NCBI GenBank assembly: GCA_002794735.1
Contig: NBAZ01000003.1
Span: forward strand, 2,108,001-2,172,000
Direction of reading: 5' to 3'
DNA from: Pyrrhoderma lamaoense
Taxonomy: Eukaryota; Basidiomycota; Agaricomycetes; Hymenochaetales; Hymenochaetaceae
DNA length: 64,000 nt
Shown: in pieces, positions 39,401 to 50,922 of the stretch
How the letters are laid out: the number at the start of each line of letters is the position of its first letter
How positions within the stretch are numbered: position 1 is the stretch's first letter
Made by a program: the position numbers and the translations under genes
Notes under the pieces: model-generated
Database searches by the model: none
The model's input: the letters and a program-made list of their open reading frames with translations, nothing else
Told to the model about the DNA's origin: nothing

Positions 39401-42209
39401 ACATGTGTTATTACGAGATCAGCTTAAATCCACAAGCAGATACACTCTGTTAACGATCCAAACACGCTACAGAAGACAGGAAGTACATATGCTTCTGACC
39501 GACAGAAGGAATAGCTAATTTAATAAGAGCAATAAGAGTACAGATTAAGCGGGGCAGGCGTATCAGCTTTGATAAAGGTACTGGCTAACTACCTAGTTTT
39601 GTTTAACCGTACATCCATTGAGAAATTTCCGAATCGGATGTTTTTCTGAGCACAGCGGCTAATCCAGCACTAAATGGCGATAGCAGAGCTTGTAGCTGAG
39701 TTCGAAGCCAGAATGAACTAGACTGAGGAAAGGAATAGAGCTTACCCAAGAAGAAGGACAAGTCGTTCGGGCCGTGAGTAAGTTACCGAGAGACGCATCT
39801 GTTGTGTCTCAAAACATGTAACTCTCTTAATGGCCCTGCTAGCAGGTTACAGATCTAGCAGAATCGTGTCTCAAGGTAACGGCATTTGCGTCGAATGGTA
39901 CCAGTACGTGAAGTTTTGCCCCCTTAGCGATACTGAGATAATCTCTTATGAATCTCACACCTGACCAATCACTGGATCGATCAGCTTCTGACAACTATTC
40001 ATGAGGTAAACCACACGGGGCAAGAAGGCAAGACATCGAGCTATGTCACGCAATGCGAGCAAACCTCTATAAGAGATATAGTTCTTTGCGGGAGCGTGAA
40101 TACAATTGACTTCCAGTTTCGTTTTCTGGGACTTCGGGACGTGGAGTCACATATCATCGTGTCATAAGAGCTGTTACCGATACTCACAGAGGGCCCAGTA
40201 GATTTTATTACACCCGATGACTTCACTGAGGACAGTACGTGTGAGCGAGTATAAGTAAATAAAGCTCGGTGAGATAAAATAATGGAAAAGAAGGGTTTTC
40301 CGTGAGCATTAATTCCCAGCGAGTGCCGAAGTTCTGAAGTTTTTGAGGTCATTTGTTCAGTTATTCAGCGGTTTGGTCCGCGCTTATAATAGCAATGATA
40401 ATCAGCCTTTGATTGAGGGCCATATGCAAATGTTGTCTCCATCTCGAGAAACGCCTAGTCTTCCTAGAGGAGGAGAGATCTACAGGCCTTTTCCACTCGT
40501 GACCGAAGGGTTCTTAAACAGTCTTCATCACACCATGGTGGCAGATAGTCAGGCCGACTCTGGGCCTGGAGTGGCTAGATACCAAGAATGATATTGTAGA
40601 CGTCACAGTAGGATTGAATCAATGGGCGGGAGAATGTCTAGTAGTTTCTCCGACGGAGTTCATCGTTTCATCCATATGCAGTATGAAATGTTACGGCATG
40701 ACGTTGATGAACAGCGAGTACTCATTAAGAAAGAATTCTCATTTCGGAGCTTCTACTACAGATCCCCTATAGTCATGCTGTGGTCATAGGATATAAGAAA
40801 AGTATTGTACCATGGAACGCACCCGGTCGATATCTGTTATCGGGAGAAAGAGACTCCTATACATGAGAGCCGAATTACTCCTTCGACAATATTCTAAGTA
40901 GAATCAACGCACGGGAGCAAGGCGCTCTCTTGTAGGTAATAGACCATACACAGGTTAGAGTAATGAGCAAGCGCTTCACGAATAGAACACGTGTTTCACA
41001 GTGTATTATCATTAGAAACTTCCTTCTACCTAATTCCGTAGGACTCGGAGCATGAATTGACAAAATAGGCATACATTGTCCTTTACGTTCATTCGAGTTT
41101 CTTGTACTCCTGTTCCTAAATCAATCTCCTGCGTTCTGTAGTCCGGGATTGAGAAGAACTACCACCGACTACCGATACCGACACGGGGATTGTGTGAGAC
41201 CCAAGAGTAATGATGCACGGAGGTATCCGACTACATATGATGATAATTTTTCCAGTCCAGAGGCCCGGGGACGAAGTGTCATAAATTAGTACTAGTGTTA
41301 AGAGAATGACAGTACTTGCTACTCTTTATGTAACCCGATTTTCCCGGGAACACAGAGAACAATGTGTGTAAAAAACGTAAGAACATCGAGGGGCTTTCTT
41401 GTTTTCAAAAGACAACTCGGAATTTGACAATGATAGTAGTTACCGTGAACCACAGAGAAGAGCTATCAGAAATTGGACCCAATGTTTCATCGCTTCTCAC
41501 ACATTGGTTATTTCTCCCTAGGTCGGTGATAGGTTTCCTGAGTAAAGTACAAGTAACCAAGTCATCTTGATAGCAGTTTGCTTCCGGCCGCTCAACATTC
41601 TCCGATCTTTTCTCTTCTGCGTTGCTAACTTCGTCATGGTATACGCGTGTACCTCTTCGGCTATCGTGCGAGGTGTAGATATAGTTTTTTTGTTTTAGAA
41701 TGCTTGATGGGAGTGGTTTAAATTTTCTCTAAAAAAATGAGAAAGAAGAACGTCTATAATGATTAGGTAATTTATAAAATCTTTTTTTAATATTATTAGT
41801 CATGTGACCGTGTTCCAGACGCGTCAACGATCAAGAGATCAACCTGTTCAGTGTTCAGGTATGGAGATCATATCATCTACATACATAGGTTTCCTTCAGC
41901 TCCTTTAATCCGAAAGCCAGCTTGAAGAATTGCCGAAATACGCTCTAATACAGATATATGAGCTTCATATGACCGTAGAGTTCTACTTCATTCATCGTGT
42001 TTTCCCTTCCTTCAGTCACGCACATTTGTCAAAGCTTCCATGTTGAAGCTAGAATAACCTACTCCCACAATCTACTACAGCTCAAAAACTACTACGAGAT
42101 CATACTAATAGAAGTGTTGTTCAACCTGGACTTTGAATGGAAGCTGACGTTATCGTAGACATATTACTAGCTTTATCTCGTTTCCTTTTGCTGAATTTAT
42201 GAGCTTCGT
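36441..42209. other. 5.8-kb gene-poor region
   Basis: I searched both strands for domain motifs, splice-linked frames, tRNA arms and transposon enzymes and found none I can support. Open frames here are at most about 110 codons and of mixed, non-protein-like composition. Composition resembles the other large spacers (22.3-23.9 and 31.8-34.2 kb). It could be a decayed insertion or an unannotated ncRNA region. Confidence 0.4.
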
Positions 42210-45017
42210 CTATATCCTTCTCTCCAACACAGATCCAAGCGAGTAAATCCCCCAGATCCTTTCTAACATAGATGAAACAAGGGCATCGGAGCCGGGAGTT
42301 TGAACAATACAAGGGACACCTTCCATTTCTTGCTCTTTTCCGCTCCTCTCTACTTCCGGTTGCTTTTCCCGATTTTCTTCTTGGATACCATAATGATGGT
42401 GGTGATGATGACGATCTAACCACTGTGCTTCTTCCACACTCTCTACCTGGACTGGGGCAGGTAGTAACGAGTCCTTGGTTTTCATCTCCTTAGGATTGAG
42501 TAGTTCCTCGTTGTGCTTCTTGCCATCTCCTCTGGAAGAGGAAATACCCGAATATTCTGTTGTAGCGCTGGCCATGCCATCTGAACGCCGATCAACGACG
42601 AGCATACCCCGTGTTATCTCTCCAGTTCTGTCAACAGCTAGCATTAGCATTGTCAAGCTTTGCGACGAGACTTATAGAACATCAATAGGGGAGAGGAAGG
42701 CAATCTCTTCATGAACTTGATAACTAACCTTTCAATCTCAAATATCCTACGACGAGATCTCCATCCATCTTGAAGGCCCATGTTTGCTCCTCTCGAAAGC
42801 TCTCCTTCGGACCCACTTGCATCGATAGCAGCGGAAATATTTGGATTTTGGATCGCACACCATACAGCGACGATATCATGTAACCTGATCAATTCAATTA
42901 TTTTTTCCAATCGTAAAATTCAGTCATTGAGAATCAAAGTGACAGATGACAATAAAAGCACTATAAACCCACTCTACTGCGTCCTTCCCAAATTGGATCA
43001 TCACTTCTCTAGTACGTTTTAGGAAAGCGCTTGTAAAGCGCCTGATAACGTTTTCTTGCGGTGGGACCTTTGTATCTTTTATACTCACTGGATCCTGTTG
43101 GCTAGTATGATGACGAACAAACGATGGGTCGACGTGTTTCGTATAATTCGGAAAGTATAATTCGTGTGGGGTTGTTATGTCAAGTGGAAGAAGGAAGACA
43201 CGGTCTAGTGGGAGGAGAGGTTTCGATTCTTCGTTTCCGTTTTCCGTCTTCTTCAAAGTTGAGATGAGGAGATCTTTTACCGCATATGGATCCGTAAAGA
43301 AGTTGACTAGATGTATGTTAGAGAGAGAAAGACAATAAAGAAAGATTATAAGCCCCAAGTATATGCAAACAACGAACAAAAAGTGAAAATGTGTAGCCCT
43401 CCAAGAAAGTTGTCAGGTAAAGGGGACTGAAATAATAGACTCTTAAAAAGCTATCTATAAAAACTTCAACTTACACTCTGCAACGGGATTCGTGTTCCCC
43501 GGGACGTCCAAAGCACCACCCATGATGATGATCTTTCCGATCCGATCTCTAAACAACTCCAGACCATCTCCTTTGGTAACTGTGTTGTGTAAGTTGGTGA
43601 GAGGCCAAGGGCGATGTAAGTTACAGATCTTGGTGGTGGGATCGGAGTAAGTCAAGTGTGAGGTCTGGTGCTGGTTGGGATGTTAGAGTTAGGTACTCGG
43701 AAAGTTGGTCTTTTGATAATAGTGGTATAGAGGATGATGATGATGATGATGCTAGCTCGGAGTTGGTACCAGAATCAGAAGAAGGCGAGAAAAGAGATGG
43801 GTAGAGCGTTGTGATATCTCCTAGACCATCTCTATCCAAATTGGATTTATTGATTTTTATTTTATTTCATAATTCATTAGTTAGGATATGTTCAAAATCG
43901 GGTACATAATTTAAGTTGGCGTTTACCTTCCATGAAAGTACTGAGCATTATGTACAACCCCTTCTAGAGGTCGGGAGGGTCCATGTGCAAGGTAAGTCTT
44001 GTGTTTCTGATACCTTGGGATGATATTCGGGAAACGAGCTTTCTCGGAAGGGTTTGAGGCGAAATGGGAGTGGAGAGCCGAGTAGAGCCTTATGATATTT
44101 GTGCTGGAATTATTTTTTTTCGATACAGAAGGAGGAAATATGTGGAAGGTTATTAGAGAACTGCAGATGATAGGATACTCATGAAGGTATAAGGGAGGTG
44201 TCCTTACTACGCATGTTCAAGGTCCGTGTTTCCTACGTGGCAAAACAAGAAAAGAGTTAATATAAATTTTCATGGTTTCACAAACATATGGTCGGTAATC
44301 ATTTTAACGACATGTTCACATTCTGTTGAAGTTTTAATGGGATATAGAGTATAAAATTTGAAAACATTTCGATTCTGGAATTTCCGAGAACGATAACGAG
44401 GAGACAAAGTAAGTTAGAGCCAGATACATAGCTACTTACCGTATGAAACGAGTATAGCTAGAATTTCAATTTCAGGGCTTGATAATGCATATAGTCTACA
44501 GCCATATTTTGAGAGTTGAATTGATGTTAATCAGTCGTGTAAACCAGAGATCAAGTAGATTCCAGGGTCAGGGTCCATGTCCGGTGGTTAAAAGGGGAGA
44601 ATGCAGGAAGAGAGAATGCGAGGATGAGAGGATTTGGGGATCAGAAGAATGAGGTTCAGGCAATCCAAGTCATAGAGAAGTTTAAGACAATGCTTATAAG
44701 AAACCTAAAAAAGGGAGACGTTTTACTTACATGGCGAGAACGTCATCTACTCCCGGGTCCGTGTCGACTTTTAAAGTTCAAAGAGTATCGTTCATTATTA
44801 TCATCATTATTTTCGTCACATACGTTTGATAGCAGATGGATATTTTTGATATCATGATATTAGGGGGACCCGAGACATATCAATTTTTAGGATTCGAGAA
44901 TTTGTAAGTGTATTTTTTGTAGATTTTTAAATAGTCAACAAGTCACAGGATCAATCTACTATGATTGATTGAGAAGTTAGAAGGTTGCTTACTTATTACT
45001 GGTGTGGGCATCCTCAT
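42210..45017 (-). CDS. Inosine-uridine type nucleoside hydrolase, copy 1
   Basis: N-ribohydrolase of the IUNH family, releasing base from ribonucleosides with a Ca-bound catalytic Asp cluster. Exon 1 (start 45017, MRMPTPVI) joins IDTDPGVDDVLAM (about 44770-44733), the calcium/catalytic motif. Next are LYALSSPEIEILAILVSYG (about 44493-44441), LYSALHSHFASNPSEKARFP (about 44100-44040), GPSRPLEG, RDGLGDITTLYPS (near 43835-43797), and IGKIIIMGGALDVPGNTNPV (about 43540-43481). The rest gives AECK, NFFTDPYAVKDLL, FTSAFL, LHDIVAVWCAI (about 42880-42840, the catalytic His/Asp pair), TGEITRGMLVVD, and ...ALVSSMLERIWG. A His-rich low-complexity insert lies near 42400. Two single-base gaps are needed near 43600-43630 to recover VTYIALGPLTNLHN. 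Exon 1 as modelled has no signal peptide; an upstream exon is possible. Confidence 0.83.
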
Positions 45018-45552
45018 GGTCCGTATTCGAGTATCCAGTCTCAAACGCAATTACTATTACTAGAATCCCGTTACTGCTACTGTTACGGCGTTGACGTTGC
45101 TGTTGCTGTCCTAAGAGAAGGCGATACCAGGGCTTGTCGGTGAGAAGACCTTGTGTCCTATTCAGAGAGTATTCTGTCAGGAAAGTTTTGGGGTTCTGTC
45201 CTTGTAGCTATTTAGTAAATACAGAGATCGGAGTCAATGACTCGGATACTTCTAATCCCTTTGCCCTATGTATGGTTACCGTGATAGGAGTAGTTAGATT
45301 CTTAGCACTCGGGAAGGCATGAAAAGTGCGGCACACTGTCAGAATTCTGAGTGAGTGAGTAATAGTCAATGTGAATGGATATCCGTTTCGTTTTTACCAC
45401 GAGGTGTTAGTTATCTGGTTATCTTATCTCATCGCTTAAAATACCGATGCTCCTTGACAATCTCTTTTATTGTAACCAAGTTGGTTATCTTATTAACTTT
45501 GTTTTTATCACTATAAGACATTGCAAAAATGACTCATTAACAAAGAGCTTAG

Positions 45553-45561
45553 AAAAAAAAA
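45553..45561 (-). terminator. RNA polymerase III terminator of tRNA-Leu
   Basis: Nine consecutive T on the minus strand start directly after the tRNA 3' end, as expected for Pol III termination. Confidence 0.85.
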
Positions 45562-45660
45562 TGACGAAGACGAGATTCGAACTCGCGCGGGAAACCCACT
45601 GCGGAATTAGATCATTGCATGAACCTAAACACAGCACCTTAACCACTCGGTCACTTCGCC
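45562..45660 (-). tRNA. tRNA-Leu(UAG) with anticodon-loop intron
   Basis: The minus strand folds as a class II tRNA. Acceptor stem GGCGAAG pairs with CTTCGTC (one G-U), followed by discriminator A. D arm is ACC-GAGTGGTTAA-GGT. Anticodon stem CTGTG pairs with CGCAG; the loop begins TTTAGG, giving anticodon UAG. An intron of about 19 nt follows position 37 before the second half of the stem. The long variable arm is GGG-TTT-CCC, and the T arm GCGAG-TTCGAAT-CTCGT is canonical. The variable arm and the anticodon both indicate leucine (CUA codon). B-box and A-box are intact and a T9 terminator follows. Lies between the nucleoside hydrolase copy 1 and the MAPKK. Confidence 0.92.
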
Positions 45661-46400
45661 ATTATAAGGCTTTCACTTATGTTTGACAATACCGGTTTAT
45701 AAAAGAATCTCCTGCGGAAGTTATTGAACCTCCAATTCTTTTTACTCACGATTACTTAGTTCTACTGGAATCATCACACGTTCTGAAAATAAAGCCTAGA
45801 CTGAAGCCGAGTTAAGTAAATGGATGACTTTTGAGAATTCAGATGATCAACGCTCATTATGCTCAGAATGAGTATATAGCCGAATAAGGCGAATCAAAAA
45901 AGCTTCAGTGTGTTGGGATCAGTGGCTGGGTAGAGTGTATTCTGATTTATCAATCCGGTGTTCTTGGTTGTTTTGTTCTCATTGAGTGGTGATAATCTGT
46001 CTGGAGAGAAGAGAGAGAGCGCAGATGGGTATAGCTATAATAGGAGAAATAGATAGGAGGTGATACGGAGAAAAGGGATAGGGCATACGTCGATTGGAAA
46101 ACGAGTGGTTCTGATGACTGAGAGCTGTATATAGAATGAATACGAGAGTCAGAGAGAGCACGGACTAGGCAACCGACCGGGATCGGCGACGGAGAGCGTC
46201 CGAGGATTGTAGTACCAGAGCAGGCGCGCGCGTCGATCTGCGGAATATAAATATTACCATATTAATAAGGTAGCTATAAGATGGATACCTGCGCTGCCCT
46301 CACCCTCGCCTTGTGGCGTTCTCAACGTACACAATAAATCCACTTCGTCTCAAGCCTCGATCTTTGTCAAGCATACTCTCGTACCGTAGGCGGCGACAAC
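45661..46400. promoter_or_regulatory. Upstream region of the MAPKK gene
   Basis: Spacer between the tRNA and the MAPKK start. Both strands near 46300-46480 are open, but the frames are antisense to, or overlap, the MAPKK N-terminus. A TATA-like aatataaatatta occurs at about 46241-46253, roughly 150 nt upstream of the ATG. Confidence 0.4.
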
Positions 46401-48729
46401 ATGTCTGCTCCTCTTCGTCCCTCAGGTCCTCGCTCAATTCAGCGTTCTCCTTCTCCAGCTCCCTTTTCTCTTCCTGTTCCATCGACAGCTCCTTTGAACA
46501 TTAATCGTTCGAGAAATAACACTCCCGCCCTATCCCTCGTCGTGCCAGGCTCAACCCCTCCGAGGAATGGCTTCTTGTCTACCCAATCCACTAGGCTTCA
46601 ACAGCAACACGACCCTTACCCTTCTGCTTCATCCTCGAACTCCTCCTCAACAACCGTAAACATTCCAATGGCCTCTCTTGCTCACCAAACTTCTTCACTA
46701 TACCCTGCAGTCCCTCGTCAGCGCGAACGCCCGCAAATGCCAAAGCTAAGTCTAAATCTTAACTTGGGCGCGCTGCGGCAGGTACTGCTTCCGATAGTAT
46801 GGGTGTCAGCACTTGCGCAGGAGCAGTGTCGGACGCAGGTGGCAGAAGATCAAACGATAGTGACTCTCCGACGTACAATTACTACGGTGGTCCACAACAA
46901 CCATGTAGTTTACCAAGTGGCTTTGAAGTCGACCAAATCACGATCAGACCTCCTCATCCTAAATCCTCTTCTCAGCAAAATGATGGCGGAGGTCTGGATG
47001 ACATGACTATGCTACTCCGAAGTGTCAATAATATCAATGCAGAGGAAATTCATTTGCCTTCCGTTTTGGGTGATGGCAGGCCCGCTAGTAGTGTTACCGC
47101 CAATTCATCTGCTAGCAACAGCACTAATAGTGGAAACAGTACCTCTGGACAACAGCAACAAGAAGAATGGACTGACGACCGTTTAGAGGAAATCGATCGG
47201 TTGGGTGAAGGTGCTGGAGGCGCAGTACACAAGGTCCGGGACAAAGTTACCAACATGATTATGGCGCGCAAAACGATTACCACTCGGGAGACTCCTCCCC
47301 GTCAACTCGTTCGTGAGTTGTCTTTCATGAAAGATACCAAACATCGGAATATCTGTCACTTCTTTGGCGCATTCATTAGTCCATCAAGTAGTGAGGTGAA
47401 AGTTTGATGGAGATTTGTGAGGGTGGAAGTCTGGAAGCTGTTGGTAAAAGAATTAATGATGGTCAGGGAAGGATTGCTGAGAAAGTTGCAGGGAGGATTG
47501 CTGAAGGGGTATGTGACATATTTTTGTGATAATCCTTTTGATCACCATTTCATGCCTGCTTTCTTTGCTTATAATTGTCACGTAGGTATTCGCTGGGCTG
47601 GCATATCTACACACAAAAAAGATCGTTCATCGGGACATCAAACCATCTAATATTCTCCTCACAAAGCAAGGTGTTGTAAAACTATGTGACTTTGGAGTTT
47701 CTGGTGAACTCGTTGACTCAATGGCCGGGACATTTACGGGAACGAGTTTCTATATGGCTGTACGTCCCTTTTATCATAGTATATGCTATAGTATCTTGAG
47801 CACTAAATTGTACAACCCCTTCCTTTTTCTCTTTTTGTTTATCTGTCGTCATTTACAACATAAATATAGCCTGAAAGGATAAGTGGTGGGAACTATACGA
47901 TCCGTGCGGATGTCTGGTCAGCGGGTCTGTCACTACTAGAGCTTGTGAATAACCAGTTCCCATTCCCGCATGACCTAGGGGCCATTGAAATGATATTTCA
48001 TATAACTACTTCTGAGGTGGGTTTCTGAAGTTCTCCGCAGTAACGAACAACGTTTAGCTCATGCTTCAACTTTGTATCTCTTATCGGTGGACTACCACTT
48101 CCATTGGTATCTTCCTTTTACTAATACTAATATCTATATTTCATATGTAGCCCCCTAGCTTAGACGGTGATTGGTCGGACTTGATGAAGAACTTCATCAA
48201 ACAGACGTAAGTGTTTCATTTTACTCACATTCCTCTTCACCGGTCTTTCATTTTCCTCTATAAGTTTGATACTAATGTTATACAATTTCTTTTCGCTTTA
48301 TAGGTTGATCGTCAATCCTAATGAACGGCCGACTCCGCGTCAGATGTTGGAACATCCGTGGATAGTGGATAATTTAAAGAAGGAAGTAAATATGGCACTG
48401 TGGATGAGGCAAGTTTGGGGGTGGAAGGTGCCGCCGAAGAGGCGTGATGGGTATAGTCATGTTCGCGTTACTCTGTGTAGTGTTCTACTTGCGCTTACTC
48501 TTTCCTTTTTTATCTCTTTCCCCTATGATACCCTTCGAACATACGACATGGATGACGCAGGGTTTCTCAATCTCGCCCGGGATCGAGTCAACAGGATTCA
48601 ACGGGGTCGACGATGACCGGTCTGTCCACGTCGTCGTCGGGATCAATCAGATCGGCGATGGCGGAGAGAGAAGGAGGGTCAACGACACCTTCACCGGGAC
48701 GGACGAATCCTCCCCGCCGTGAGATGTAG
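46401..48729 (+). CDS. MAP kinase kinase, Mkk1/Mkk2/Pek1-like
   Basis: Dual-specificity kinase of the cell-wall-integrity MAPK cascade, expected to phosphorylate an Slt2/Mpk1-type MAPK. The start at 46401 ([20 protein letters not shown]) opens a Ser/Pro-rich N-terminus with [10 protein letters not shown]. The kinase domain has the Gly-loop [10 protein letters not shown] (about 47200), AxK as [48 protein letters not shown] and DFGVSGEL. The activation loop [19 protein letters not shown] is the MKK1/2-type signature; [20 protein letters not shown] and [14 protein letters not shown] follow. A last intron (about 48446-48560) leads to a Ser/Thr-rich tail ending NPPRREM, stop 48727-48729. Single bases are missing at about 46766-46773 and at TTT 47403-47405; otherwise the exons join in phase. 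Flanked on both sides by minus-strand nucleoside hydrolase genes. Confidence 0.88.
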
Positions 48730-49395
48730 CAGGGATGGGAGCACGAGTACGGACGTTGATGATGGTGAAGGGTCCGGGTCGTGGGTAATGTTGTCGGTAG
48801 CGGATACTGGGAAGAAAGGGGAGAGGATAAGGTGCAAGGAGACCGAACTGGAATTGGATTCAGGAACAGGATTGGGGTTGAAGCTGAGAGGAGTAAAAAC
48901 GGAATAGGGAGTGTACGGAACCTGACTAGGGCTACGGTAGCGGCGACAATGGCAGCGACGATTACAAAAAAGGCAAGGGCGACGACGACTGCTGTTGCTT
49001 GGGGTATGAGGAAGCAGAAGACGACGATGTTAAGGACGTCCGGAGGCCCCACCATGCCTAGTCTAACGGCATCGAGAACTGCACCTAGTATCCCTTGTCT
49101 ACCTACTGTGATGGCTGATTCTGGATTTGAGGCTAATTTAGGCATGGGCTCGTATCTGGGTTCAGTACCTGATGTTGGGTCTGGGTCTAGTGTTTCTGCT
49201 GCGCCTGAAGTCGGACTTGGGTCAGATTCTTCCTCTGGTATGAGTGTGATGGATGTTGGTACTAGTATGCTAGGCACTGTTCCAGGGATGTCAAGTGCAA
49301 ACTCGCCGCCTGGGTCCCCACCTCCTGGCTATAGGCGACAGAGAGCTGAGGGACATCGTCTGAGAAGGGTCGAGCTACCTCCCGTTAGGAGTTAA
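48730..49395. other. Region open on both strands downstream of the MAPKK
   Basis: A 204-codon plus frame (48781-49395, Gly/Ser/Pro-rich, ending ...ELPPVRS) and a 229-codon minus frame (48588-49277, with a hydrophobic stretch) overlap here. The minus frame also covers the antisense of the MAPKK tail, so at least that part is a shadow. I cannot decide whether the plus frame is a longer MAPKK C-terminus, a separate gene or 3' UTR. Confidence 0.4.
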
Positions 49396-49944
49396 GCTTT
49401 TTTATATTGTTGTTGTGTTGTTACGAAAGTAGACTGTTCGGGTTAAAAAATAGAGAAGGGAGAGGGTTGGGAGAGGCTGAAGAAACTGGATAGAAAGGAG
49501 GCAGGGGTTTGGGATGGTTGCGGCTTGATCGAGGAGTGTTGATGCAGTACTAAAAGTTGTCGAGGGAAGAAAAGAAAGTTGATTGAATATGACTGCTCAA
49601 AAACGCGGAAGAGTGTTTTTTTTTAGATTTTCTTCCCCTTTCTCTCTCTTAATCTGACCTTTTTTTCTTTTATTCTCACTCTAATACACACATTATTCTT
49701 ACATCAGACATCTTGCTTACCCTCTTTACTCTTTCATTCCGTCTTTGGACTCATACATTCTTCAATTTTTTTCCACTTGATCTATTTCAACTGTGTCCTT
49801 TGACTGCTTTTAATCACCTTTTGGTTTGCTTATTCCATCTGTCTGTTTGAACTAAAGGAACATACATACACACATACGGCTTGCGGTTTCAGTCTTTATT
49901 TCTGCTCCCCCATGTTTGTTGCTTGTTTCCACTGCTTCTGCTCT

Positions 49945-49985
<41 letters not shown>

Positions 49986-50922
49986 ATGTTGTGTTGTGTG
50001 TGCTTTTGTAGTTGACTGACACCCTTACTTTTCGCATGTCAAGGCAAGATCCTCTTTCTCCATCTCTTTCTTTCATGTCTTATGTACTGCTGTTGATGAC
50101 CGCTTATTCATTTCCCCTACTGTTGTTGCTATTGATTGTTACAATTGCTTGTTCTAAAACTGTCTTTGGCTAATCCTTTCCCTCGTCATCTTCTTTTACC
50201 GACCCATTTCTCATTCTTTCATCGGTACACAATTTTCCCCCTCCCCTTTCACATCAAACCACCACTGCCACTAGTCTCTACTTTTTTCTCTTTTTTTCTC
50301 TCAACTTGACCTTTGATCTATTGACTTTTGGTCTCTTTGATCTCTTTTTCTCCTTTCTCTCTCGCTGGGTTTGTATGTTCAATGATTGAAATAAGATAAA
50401 TGAAGGGGGATTTGTTTGCATGAATATGGAAGCGGAATTTGTATATAATCACTTTTTTTTACTGACTTTTATCTCTTTTTTCCAAAATTTTGAGTGTCTT
50501 TTTACATAGCTTTTGAAAATAGCATATGTCCGCTCCTAGTGTTCTGAGACTTAAGATTGATGAAATTGGTATACACACATTTATATATAGCGCTCTCGTT
50601 ATGTATACTTTTTTTACTCATCGTTTACAATTAGATGGTTTCTGGTAATCTTGCCAATACGACAACAACAACAGTCGAATTCAATCCTTCTTTCCTCACT
50701 TCTTATTCTTTCAATATCATTTCCTAAGCAATCAAATACTTGAAACTCATTCTATATCATCTCGTTTCTAAATGCTATAACCCATGTTTTATATGGTGAA
50801 AAGGGGGCAGCGAAACAAGATAGAATAGAAGAGAAAGGAGAAAAGAGTCTTCAATGCTAACTGCCGCTACTTTCTGGTTATGTTTAGTGCGAACTACTTA
50901 GCCAAGTAATTCAGGTGTTCAG
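49396..50922. other. Pyrimidine-rich spacer between MAPKK and nucleoside hydrolase copy 2
   Basis: Convergent 3' flanks. On the plus strand 49618-50360 is strongly C/T-rich, with many TTTTTC and CTTTCTC runs and a (TTG)n microsatellite. No coding frame is supported. Confidence 0.5.
49945..49985 (+). repeat. (TTG)n microsatellite
   Basis: About 13.7 perfect copies of TTG in non-coding, pyrimidine-rich DNA. Confidence 0.95.

Noticed and set aside
48588..49277. 229-codon minus-strand frame as a membrane protein gene
   Set aside because: Its C-terminal part is antisense to the MAPKK tail, and the hydrophobic stretch is the complement of Ala/Thr-rich codons; not enough to call a gene.
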